This document shows, piece after piece, positions 7,902 through 14,996 of a stretch of DNA of 44,359 bases (the stretch's first letter is position 1; every line of letters begins with the position of its first letter). A program made the position numbers and the translations under genes. Source of the DNA: Rhodococcoides kyotonense (GTDB taxonomy: Bacteria; Actinomycetota; Actinomycetes; Mycobacteriales; Mycobacteriaceae); contig NZ_FZOW01000031.1 in NCBI RefSeq assembly GCF_900188125.1, positions 1 through 44,359 on the forward strand. The letters run 5' to 3'. Under the pieces are notes generated by a model, which was not told the origin of the DNA, made no database searches, and worked only from the letters and a program-made list of their open reading frames with translations.

Positions 7902-8564
7902 ATGACGGATCTGACGGACGACACGTCGCTTCGGCGATTCAGCCTGCGCGACCAGGCACTGAGCGTCATTCGCAAGCAAGTGGTCACCGGTGACATCGTG
8001 CCGGGCGAAATCTATTCGGCTGCAGCCATCGCATCGTCTCTCGGAGTGTCCAACAGCCCCGTTCGCGAGGCGATGCTGACGCTCGTCAACCAGGGCGTCA
8101 TGGAAGCAGTGCGCAACAGAGGTTTTCGTCTCATTCCGCTGTCCGAGAAGGATCGCTCGGACATCTACGATCTGCGGATCATGCTCGAGGTACCCGCAAT
8201 GGGACGCCTCGCTGCGAACAGGACGAAGATCGACCCCAAGTTCAGCGAGTTGGCCACCGACACGGTGGTGTGTGCCGTGAACGGCGACATGGTCCAGTAT
8301 CTCGACTCGGATCGACAGTTTCATCTCGGACTGCTTGCACTGCTGGGAAATTCGAGGTTGGTCGAGATCGTCGGCGACCTTCGCGACCGGACACGCCTGG
8401 TCAACGTGCAGGCGCTGTCGAAGGAAGGTTCTCTCGAGAAGTCCGCACGCGAACACCACACCTTGCTCGACGCCCTGATCGCCGGAGACGGCGCCCGCGC
8501 CGAAGAGGTCATGCGAAAGCACCTGCATCACATCCCCGGCGACTGGAACGCCGCCGGGGAGTGA
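7902..8564 (+). CDS. GntR family (FadR/FCD) transcriptional regulator
   Basis: This 220-aa regulator has an N-terminal winged helix-turn-helix (about residues 15-75; VSNSPVREAMLTLVNQG) and a C-terminal FCD ligand domain. The FCD domain shows the Asp/His metal-ligand pattern: Asp and His in DSDRQFHLGLL, then REHHTLL and the KHLHH near the end. FCD regulators usually sense organic acids or amino acid derivatives and repress catabolic genes. ATG at 7902 is preceded by GGGAGG at normal spacing; the open frame extends upstream to 7758 but without a ribosome site. It is transcribed away from the DapA/enolase operon and converges with the epimerase gene, leaving an 8-base gap. It is the obvious candidate to bind the GGTA boxes of this island. 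Confidence 0.9.
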   Translation: MTDLTDDTSLRRFSLRDQALSVIRKQVVTGDIVPGEIYSAAAIASSLGVSNSPVREAMLTLVNQGVMEAVRNRGFRLIPLSEKDRSDIYDLRIMLEVPAMGRLAANRTKIDPKFSELATDTVVCAVNGDMVQYLDSDRQFHLGLLALLGNSRLVEIVGDLRDRTRLVNVQALSKEGSLEKSAREHHTLLDALIAGDGARAEEVMRKHLHHIPGDWNAAGE

Positions 8565-8572
8565 CGCGTCGG

Positions 8573-9652
8573 TCACAGCGGGGCGAATCCGTCCCGCAAC
8601 GCATCGCGTGAATCGACGACTACGGCCGAGAACCCGTTGATGTGCGCGGAACTCGTGATGGACGGCACCGTGACGACGATGCCGCCCTCCATCCGAACCG
8701 ACTCCGCGCGCAGCAGGAACTCCGAGCCGATGATGCTTTCCGTCTCCAGTACCTCGCCCGTTCTGATCTCTCCGCGGTCGGCCAGAAGCGCCAACAGCGC
8801 GCTGGAACCCGTACCGCACGGCGACCGATCGATGACTCCAGGCGGGGCCACGACGACGACGCGCTCCCGAAGAGCCTCAGCCTTCGACCTTCTGTGGAAC
8901 AGAACCTGATACACATCGAGAGGTTCACCCGTACGCGGATCGAGAATCGGCGTCGCCGTAGCTTTTTCCGCGAGTTCGCGCGCCAGACCGACGATGGTGT
9001 CGGCTTCGGAGCGAACGAGATCGAGACCGAGTTCGACAGCATCGACGCAGAGGTAGTAGTCCCCGCCGTAGACCAAGTCGACGACGACATCCGCGTCGCC
9101 GATTCGGATCGGCCACGACGTCACCACCCGACTCTCGACGTTGACGATCGTCGCGGACACGACCGCGCCTGCCTCACGACGCGCGGTCGCGCCGATGACG
9201 CCCGCAGGCGTACGGATCCCGAAGGACAGCGTGTCCTCCACCCACCGAACCGCAGGCACAAGATTCATTTCGGCTGCGACGACCGTGAATCCGAGCATGC
9301 AGTGGCCACACATCGGTGGATACGAGCCGGGTTCGAGAATCACCGCCCCGATGTCCCAGTCCTCCCCCGTCTCGTACACGGGAAGGACGGCGCACGTCAG
9401 CGCACCACCGCGAGGTTCGTGGACGAGCCTGGTCCGTAGCCAATCCGCATCGTCTCGCAGATGTTGTCTCACTGCAGGCACGTCGCCGACGACGAGATCG
9501 GCAATCGCGTCGCCGCCGACGACGATGCGCGTCGGATTGCCCGCGGTGTGCGAGTCGACGACCAGGACGGTTTCACGTGGTTCCCGGCGGATCCAACTCT
9601 CGACTTCCGCGGGCCACGAGTGGGTCGATGCGAGTGGAATCGAGACGCTCAC
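8573..9652 (-). CDS. proline racemase / 4-hydroxyproline 2-epimerase family protein (two-Cys)
   Basis: This 359-aa protein keeps both catalytic cysteines of the family: Cys115 in PPMCGHCMLG and Cys279 in DRSPCGTGSSA, with the conserved His after the first. It should therefore be a true two-base racemase or epimerase, most likely of trans-4-hydroxy-L-proline or a related imino acid; proline or 3-hydroxyproline cannot be excluded. It has an N-terminal extension of about 25 residues compared with paralogues A and B. The start is GTG at 9652, overlapping the ATPase stop as GTGA, so it is translated with the ABC importer (9649-12354). That coupling suggests that the imported compound is the direct epimerase substrate. 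Confidence 0.87.
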   Translation of the reverse strand: MSVSIPLASTHSWPAEVESWIRREPRETVLVVDSHTAGNPTRIVVGGDAIADLVVGDVPAVRQHLRDDADWLRTRLVHEPRGGALTCAVLPVYETGEDWDIGAVILEPGSYPPMCGHCMLGFTVVAAEMNLVPAVRWVEDTLSFGIRTPAGVIGATARREAGAVVSATIVNVESRVVTSWPIRIGDADVVVDLVYGGDYYLCVDAVELGLDLVRSEADTIVGLARELAEKATATPILDPRTGEPLDVYQVLFHRRSKAEALRERVVVVAPPGVIDRSPCGTGSSALLALLADRGEIRTGEVLETESIIGSEFLLRAESVRMEGGIVVTVPSITSSAHINGFSAVVVDSRDALRDGFAPL

Positions 9653-10449
9653 AGCACTTTTCCGAGAAACTCACGTGCGCGCTCGGTCTGCGGGTTGCCG
9701 AACAAGGCTTCGGGCGAGCCCTTCTCGACGATCACGCCACCGTCCATGAAGACGACGGTATCGGCGACCTCCCGAGCGAATCCCAGTTCGTGCGTGACGA
9801 CGATCATCGTCATTCCCTCTGCTGCAAGCTCTTTCATGACTCCGAGGACTTCGCCGACGAGTTCCGGGTCCAGCGCGCTCGTGGGCTCGTCGAACAGCAT
9901 GATCTTGGGGTGCATGGCGAGCGCCCGAGCAATGGCGACACGCTGCTGCTGGCCGCCGGAGAGCATCCGCGGGTATGCGTCGGCCTTGATCGCCAGGCCC
10001 ACCTTCTCCAGCAGCCGCATGGCGTCCTTGGTCGCGTCCTTCTTGCTGATCTTGCGAACGCTCATCGGCGCTTCGATGATGTTCTCGAGCACCGTCATGT
10101 GCGGGAACAGGTTGAAGCTCTGGAACACCATGCCGATGTCCGCACGCCGCTTGGCCACCTCGTGGTGGCGTAATTCGTACAGCTTGCTGGCATGTTCGCG
10201 ATAGCCGACCAACTGACCGTCTACCGACAGTTTCCCGCCGTCGATCCGTTCGAGGTGGTTCATACAGCGGAGGAACGTGCTCTTCCCGGAACCGGACGGC
10301 CCGATGATGCACATGACCTCACCATGCCTGACCTGCAGATCGATTCCCTGCAGAACCTTGATGGTGCCGAACGACTTGTGCACCGCGCGCGCCTCGACAG
10401 CGCATTCGTCGGAGTGGATCGGTGCGGCGGGCTCGGTCTGGGTGCTCAT
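9649..10449 (-). CDS. polar amino acid ABC transporter, ATP-binding protein
   Basis: This 266-aa ATPase of the GlnQ/HisP type energises uptake. It has Walker A GPSGSGKST, Q-loop FQSFNLFPHMTV, signature LSGGQQQR, Walker B IMLFDEP and the switch His in VTHE. ATG at 10449 overlaps the permease stop as ATGA, and its own stop overlaps the epimerase start. It works with the permease at 10446-11372 and presumably with the binding lipoproteins at 11434-12354 and 13785-14717. The substrate is inferred to be the cyclic or polar amino acid degraded by the island. Confidence 0.93.
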   Translation of the reverse strand: MSTQTEPAAPIHSDECAVEARAVHKSFGTIKVLQGIDLQVRHGEVMCIIGPSGSGKSTFLRCMNHLERIDGGKLSVDGQLVGYREHASKLYELRHHEVAKRRADIGMVFQSFNLFPHMTVLENIIEAPMSVRKISKKDATKDAMRLLEKVGLAIKADAYPRMLSGGQQQRVAIARALAMHPKIMLFDEPTSALDPELVGEVLGVMKELAAEGMTMIVVTHELGFAREVADTVVFMDGGVIVEKGSPEALFGNPQTERAREFLGKVL

Positions 10450-11372
10450 GCGCTTACCTCTCGACGAGAGTTGGTGACGATGCGTTTGATGTCCTTGAAC
10501 GTCAACGTCGGCTTGTTGTCGCTCTTGCTGAAGTGTCGCTCGACGAAGAACTGTCCGATCGACAACACCGTGGTGACGATCAAGTACCAGATACTGGCGA
10601 CGATCAGCAGCGGAATGGTCTGGAAGTTCGACGAGTAGATGAGCTGCGCCGAGTAGAGCAGATCCGGCAATGCGATGACGCTGACCAACGACGTCGTCTT
10701 GAGCATGCCGATCAGCTGGTTGCCCGTCGGCGGAATGATGACCCGCATCGCTTGCGGCAGAATGATCTTGGTCAAGATTCGCCGCTGGCTCATGCCGAGC
10801 GCTTCGGCAGCTTGCCGCTGGCCCGGGTCGACGGAGTTGATGCCGGCCCGCACGATCTCTGACATGTAGGCGCCCTCGTTGAGGCCGAGACCGAGGCAGG
10901 CCGCAACATAGACCGTGATGAAGGCGTTCGCACTTCCGGACACGAACTCCGGCCCGAACGGAATGCCAAGAGACAAACGCGGATACAGTGCGGACAGGTT
11001 GAACCAGAAGATCAGTTGGACGAGAAGCGGTGTGCCGCGGAAGAACCAGATGTAGGCGGACGCGGATCCCGACACCAATCGGTTGGGCGACATGCGCATC
11101 ACTGCCAGGACGGTCCCGAGCACGATTCCGATCCCCATCGCGACCAACGTCAACCACAGGGTGGTGATCAGACCGTCGAGAATCTGGGTCGACGTCAGAT
11201 ATTCGCCGACAACGTCCCATTGGAACCGCGGGTTCGTGAACAACGTGTTGACGAGCATGGCGAGGAGAACGAGCAGCACGGCACCACCTGCCCACCTCCC
11301 GTAGTGGCGGGTGGGAACGACCGGTAGATCGACTGATTGCTGCGGTGTGGCCGTGGGGATTTGTGTTGTCAT
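10446..11372 (-). CDS. polar amino acid ABC transporter, permease (HisM/GlnP type)
   Basis: This 308-aa membrane protein has an N-terminal transmembrane segment near residues 26-46 followed by the HEQRO-type permease core, with the coupling loop AEALGMSQRRILTKIILPQAMR. It carries at least five hydrophobic spans. ATG at 11372 has GAGG upstream; the open frame extending to 11738 runs into the binding-protein gene and is not real. Only one permease is present, so the channel is probably a homodimer. It lies 61 bases after the lipoprotein gene and overlaps the ATPase by four bases. Confidence 0.92.
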   Translation of the reverse strand: MTTQIPTATPQQSVDLPVVPTRHYGRWAGGAVLLVLLAMLVNTLFTNPRFQWDVVGEYLTSTQILDGLITTLWLTLVAMGIGIVLGTVLAVMRMSPNRLVSGSASAYIWFFRGTPLLVQLIFWFNLSALYPRLSLGIPFGPEFVSGSANAFITVYVAACLGLGLNEGAYMSEIVRAGINSVDPGQRQAAEALGMSQRRILTKIILPQAMRVIIPPTGNQLIGMLKTTSLVSVIALPDLLYSAQLIYSSNFQTIPLLIVASIWYLIVTTVLSIGQFFVERHFSKSDNKPTLTFKDIKRIVTNSRREVSA

Positions 11373-11433
11373 TGTCGCGCCTCGCTGGGTGTCCAGATGT
11401 GCATCATGAGTGTCATCTTTTCGCTCGCTCGGA

Positions 11434-12354
11434 TTATTGATAGATCGGCGGAGTGGAATCCGCGGTGAAGATCGTCGGGTCGTCGATCGCCCCGTACGCG
11501 GTGTTGTTCGCTTCGAGAATGCTCTCGTAGACACCGGATTCGATGATCGATTCGTATGCCTTCTGCAATGCCTCGAGCATCTGGTCCGAGTACGCAGTCC
11601 TGGCGACTGCGGTCGCCGTGATACCGCCACCGATCTGGCCGACCAGTTCCACCGGCTGCCCCTTGTCGATCGCGTTCTCTCCCGCACCACGGCCGACGAG
11701 CACACCGTCGACTCGTCCGCTGGACATCGCGAGCACACCTGTGGAGATGCTGTTGAATGCGCTGATGTCGATCTCGGCTTCGCCCGCGGCCGTGCAACTC
11801 GCCTGCGTGTCCTGCAGCATCTGCAGTTCCACCGAACCGTCCATGGCGCCGATCGGCTTGCCGCACACGTCGGTCAGGGACTCGGGCTTCAGGTCGCCGT
11901 CGGACGGGACGATGAAGCTGCTGAAGTCCTGCCAGTTGCTGACGAAATCCACCACCTGAAGCCGTTCGGCCGTCACGTAGTACTCGCCGTACGAGATGTC
12001 GTACCGGTCGGCTTGCAGGCCGGGAAGCGTCGACGCGAACGGAACCATCTCGGGCTCGTAGGTCAAGCCCATCACCGCAGCGACGGCTTCGCCCAACGCC
12101 GGGTCCATGCCCTTCATCTCGCCGTTCTCCTGGTATCCCAGGGGCGCACCGATGTCGGGCACCGCGACGCGAAGAGTCCCGCGAGCCTTGATCTCTTCCG
12201 GTACCAGCGCGACGACGGCATCCGAGGCAGCCGGAGTGGCGATGTCTGCGGTCGTGTCCGCTTCCGAGGCCGCGTCGCTGCTACAGCCTGCAACGGTGGC
12301 TGCGACGACGACAGAAGCGGCAACGACGGATCCGAGACGAGTAATTGAGTTCAT
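11434..12354 (-). CDS. amino acid ABC transporter substrate-binding lipoprotein 1 (SBP_bac_3)
   Basis: This 306-aa exported lipoprotein has a signal peptide ending in the lipobox VAGC with Cys24. It has the family 3 periplasmic binding fold beginning at LRVAVPDIGAPLGY and containing GMDPALGEAVAAVMG. It captures substrate for the permease and ATPase that follow in the same operon. ATG at 12354 is chosen since the signal peptide begins there; the ribosome site is weak (GAGAGTCAGAAG). The promoter region upstream carries operator B. A second lipoprotein of the same family lies 1.4 kb away, so two receptors may feed one importer. Confidence 0.9.
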   Translation of the reverse strand: MNSITRLGSVVAASVVVAATVAGCSSDAASEADTTADIATPAASDAVVALVPEEIKARGTLRVAVPDIGAPLGYQENGEMKGMDPALGEAVAAVMGLTYEPEMVPFASTLPGLQADRYDISYGEYYVTAERLQVVDFVSNWQDFSSFIVPSDGDLKPESLTDVCGKPIGAMDGSVELQMLQDTQASCTAAGEAEIDISAFNSISTGVLAMSSGRVDGVLVGRGAGENAIDKGQPVELVGQIGGGITATAVARTAYSDQMLEALQKAYESIIESGVYESILEANNTAYGAIDDPTIFTADSTPPIYQ

Positions 12355-12443
12355 TCTTCTGACTCTCAGTTCGGGTGACGAGTTCGGAGAAGTTCGCCAT
12401 GTCGAGGTGAAGCGGCCTCCAGTAGACACCGGATCGCTATCAC

Positions 12444-12467
12444 CTACCAGTAATCGGTTACCGGTAG
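12444..12467. promoter_or_regulatory. candidate operator B, 24-bp near-perfect palindrome
   Basis: The arms CTACCAGTAA and TTACCGGTAG are reverse complements with one mismatch around TCGG. It is about 90 bases upstream of the binding-lipoprotein start at 12354. It belongs to the GGTA-box set, with two mismatches to the most common form. Confidence 0.6.
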
Positions 12468-12615
12468 TGTTGAACAGCCTGCAACCTGTCCAACCGGCTG
12501 TCAAGCGGGTTCACACAGACGAAACATGGCCGGTGCCTGGACTTATGACCATATTGTGTCGAACTGAGCCCTATCTCTCCAAACGGCTGACACGTTCCAC
12601 CGCTGGACGGTAGAG

Positions 12616-12629
12616 TGTTACCGACTACC
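12616..12629 (-). promoter_or_regulatory. candidate operator C, GGTAGTCGGTAACA on the minus strand
   Basis: The box ends 56 bases upstream of the GTG start at 12686. It matches operator D (14733-14746) at 13 of 14 positions. Confidence 0.6.
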
Positions 12630-12685
12630 TGTAGCCGGAGCGGTTTCCTTCGGTATTTCACACACGACTCTTCGAGGATTCCTAC

Positions 12686-13726
12686 GTGAGAACCCAGTAC
12701 TCCTACACCGTCGTCGACGCTCACAGTGCGGGAACGCCAGCACGAGTTGTTACCGGAGGTGTTGCACCAGCCCCGGGCGCCACGGTCGCCGAACAACGTG
12801 AATACCTCATGACGCACCGCGACGACATACGCAAGTTCTTGATGTACGAACCCCGCGGCAACGCGCAGATGAGCGGGAGCATCCTGGTCCGCCCTTGCAA
12901 CGAAGCGGCCGACATCGGGATCGTCTTCATCGAGACCGGCGGCTGGCTGACGATGTGCGGCGCTGGAACCATCGGTGCGGCAACGGTTGTCGTCGAGACC
13001 GGAATGGTACCTGTCGTCGAGCCGGTGACGACGGTCGTGTTCGACACTCCTGCAGGTCTTGTCACTGCTCAGGTCGAGGTCGCCGGCGGCGTCGTGCAGG
13101 GTGTGACGATCGAGAACGTACCTTCGTTCCTGTTCGCCGCCGATGTCGCGGTCGAGGTTCCGGGATACGGCTCGGTGTCGGTCGACATCGCCTACGGCGG
13201 CAACTTCTATGCCATCGTGCCCGCGAAAGAATTCGGCCTGGCGGTGGTCCCCGAGCACAGCGCTCGCCTCGCGGAGGTCGGGCGCCTGGTCCGCGACGCA
13301 GTCGATGCTGCCGTCGAGGTGTTCGACCCTGCGACCGGCGCCAAGTCACGGATACCCGACGTCCTGCTGACCCACGAGACCCCGGAAGCCGACGGCGCAT
13401 ACCGAGTCATGGTCTTCTTCGGCGAAGCAGGCGTCGATCGCTCGCCAGGCGGGACAGGGACGTCGGCGCGGATGGCCCAGCGCTACGGCAAGGGCCAGCA
13501 GAAATTGGGCGAGAAGTACGTGCAGGAGTCGATCATCGGATCCCAATTCGAGGGCACCCTCGTGCGCACCGAACAACTCGGAGACCGCGAAGCCGTCGTC
13601 CCGACGATCCGCGGCCGCGCGCTCATCACCGCCATGTCGACGTTCGTGCTCGACCCCGACGATCCGTTCCCCGAGGGCTTCGGCGTCGGATACGCCTCGG
13701 ACGCAACACCCCGGGCTGCAGACTGA
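12686..13726 (+). CDS. proline racemase-like protein with Cys/Gly active site (paralogue B)
   Basis: This 346-aa protein aligns with paralogue A (2427-3461) without gaps to about residue 339. It keeps Cys91 in TMCGAGTIG but, like A, has Gly255 in DRSPGGTG and Ala93 for the usual His. Residues 1-88 and 207-248 differ clearly from A, while 89-206 are identical and 249-340 differ at one residue, so the gene is a mosaic. The shared second-site Gly in two otherwise diverging genes argues that it is functional and not a random loss. A dehydratase/lyase or one-base reaction is more likely than racemisation. The start is GTG at 12686 with GAGG 8 bases upstream. It is a single-gene unit with its own GGTA box and a strong terminator hairpin at 13739-13778. 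Confidence 0.85.
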   Translation: MRTQYSYTVVDAHSAGTPARVVTGGVAPAPGATVAEQREYLMTHRDDIRKFLMYEPRGNAQMSGSILVRPCNEAADIGIVFIETGGWLTMCGAGTIGAATVVVETGMVPVVEPVTTVVFDTPAGLVTAQVEVAGGVVQGVTIENVPSFLFAADVAVEVPGYGSVSVDIAYGGNFYAIVPAKEFGLAVVPEHSARLAEVGRLVRDAVDAAVEVFDPATGAKSRIPDVLLTHETPEADGAYRVMVFFGEAGVDRSPGGTGTSARMAQRYGKGQQKLGEKYVQESIIGSQFEGTLVRTEQLGDREAVVPTIRGRALITAMSTFVLDPDDPFPEGFGVGYASDATPRAAD

Positions 13727-13738
13727 TCGTCGTTCTCA

Positions 13739-13778
13739 CTCGTGTGGACTCGGCGCCTCGGCATCGAGTCCACACGAG
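13739..13778. terminator. bidirectional hairpin terminator
   Basis: Perfect 14-base arms CTCGTGTGGACTCG and CGAGTCCACACGAG enclose a 12-base loop. It sits between the converging genes ending at 13726 and 13785. Confidence 0.8.
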
Positions 13779-13784
13779 ACCGAA

Positions 13785-14717
13785 TCAGCTTGCGTACGTC
13801 GGAGGTACGTCACCCATCCGATACACGGTCGGATCTTCGATCATGCCGTAGTCGGTCTTCCACTTCTCGTGGATGGATGCATAGGTTCCGTCCTCGATCA
13901 GCTTCGCGTATGCAGCGGCGATCGCCTCCGGCAGCCCTTCCGTCTCCGTAGACCGGGCGACAGCCGTGGCCGTCGGCCCCCCACCCACGCGACCCGACGC
14001 CTCGACGGGAACCCCGTCGTCGACGAGAGCGATACCCACCTCGCGGCCGGTCAGCACCGCGTCGACACGCTGGCTGGTGAGTGCCAGAACAGCTTCGCTC
14101 ATGACCGGGAAGGTGCTGACGATCGGCGCCGGTTCACCAGCCTCGGCACATTTCGCGACTCCCGCGTCCATCGCCGGGACGCCCGACGAGCCGGCGAGGA
14201 TCGCAACCGCACGTCCACAGACGTCGTCGATCGACTCCGGCTTGTACTCACTCCCCTGTCTGATGACGAAGGCGTTGTAATTGCTCCATTCGGTGACGAA
14301 GTCGGCGACTTCCAAACGGTCCTCGCGCACGAAGTACTCGCCCATTCCGATGTCGTACCGTTGCGCCTGCAGCCCGGTGAGGATGGAAGGGAATTCGATC
14401 GCGGTGATGTCCGCGGTCAAACCCATGACCCCTGCCACGGCGGTCGCCATCTCGGGGATCATTCCGACGAGTTCACTACCGTCGGTGTAGGAGTACGGCT
14501 TGTAGTTGTTCATCGTCGCCACCCGCAGCGATCCACGGTCGCGCACCGCAGTCGGCACGAGCGCTTGAACGCTCTCGTCCACCTGAACGTCGACGGATGG
14601 CGCGGCCGATTCCTCGGCTTCTCCGTCCGAGCTACAGCCAGCACTCACCGCCAGCACAGCAGCCAGTGCGACGGTCGCCGCGACCTTTCCACGGCGTGAA
14701 ACCCCAGTGCGAAACAT
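13785..14717 (-). CDS. amino acid ABC transporter substrate-binding lipoprotein 2 (SBP_bac_3)
   Basis: This 310-aa lipoprotein has a basic N-terminus, a hydrophobic stretch and the lipobox SAGC with Cys28. It carries a family 3 binding domain from about residue 60 (GSLRVATMNNYKPYSYTDG). It resembles the lipoprotein at 11434-12354 in layout but is clearly divergent. It is transcribed alone, with no permease or ATPase of its own, so it probably docks on the importer at 9649-11372 and widens its substrate range. ATG at 14717 follows GAGG by 7 bases. Operator D lies only 16 bases upstream of the start, consistent with repression by blocking the promoter. Confidence 0.88.
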   Translation of the reverse strand: MFRTGVSRRGKVAATVALAAVLAVSAGCSSDGEAEESAAPSVDVQVDESVQALVPTAVRDRGSLRVATMNNYKPYSYTDGSELVGMIPEMATAVAGVMGLTADITAIEFPSILTGLQAQRYDIGMGEYFVREDRLEVADFVTEWSNYNAFVIRQGSEYKPESIDDVCGRAVAILAGSSGVPAMDAGVAKCAEAGEPAPIVSTFPVMSEAVLALTSQRVDAVLTGREVGIALVDDGVPVEASGRVGGGPTATAVARSTETEGLPEAIAAAYAKLIEDGTYASIHEKWKTDYGMIEDPTVYRMGDVPPTYAS

Positions 14718-14732
14718 ACAAATCCTCTGATC

Positions 14733-14746
14733 GGTAGCCGGTAACA
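14733..14746 (+). promoter_or_regulatory. candidate operator D, GGTAGCCGGTAACA
   Basis: It lies immediately upstream of the second lipoprotein gene and is the best match to the set consensus. A further small palindrome, TACCAAGTTGGTA at 14784-14796, lies in the same gap and could be a second site. Confidence 0.6.
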
Positions 14747-14928
14747 TTCCAGTCGAATGGTAAAGCCTCACTCCCCCACCTGCTACCAAGTTGGTAAATG
14801 TCGCGTAAATTTCCTCGAATACTTCGGCAGCTCAAACAGTTTGAGAGCGCGTACCGCCCGCAATCCACCCAGGACAGGTCGACCGGGATTCAGTCATTCA
14901 TCGAGCCGAAACGTCGGCGACCCTGTAC

Positions 14929-14949
14929 GGTAATCGGTAGCCGATTACC
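14929..14949. promoter_or_regulatory. candidate operator E, 9-bp perfect inverted repeat
   Basis: The arms GGTAATCGG and CCGATTACC are separated by TAG. It is 47 bases upstream of the GTG start at 14997 and belongs to the GGTA-box set. Confidence 0.65.
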
Positions 14950-14996
14950 CTCGGTGGATCAGTCGAAGCACCTTCTTCATCCGCTAGGAGCAGTCA

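Larger units (their letters stand above)
12355..12685. promoter_or_regulatory. divergent promoter region of the importer operon and racemase-like paralogue B
   Basis: This 331-base gap has no gene I can support. It holds operator B (12444-12467) on the importer side and operator C (12616-12629) on the racemase-like side. Clear -35/-10 pairs could not be assigned by eye. Confidence 0.7.
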
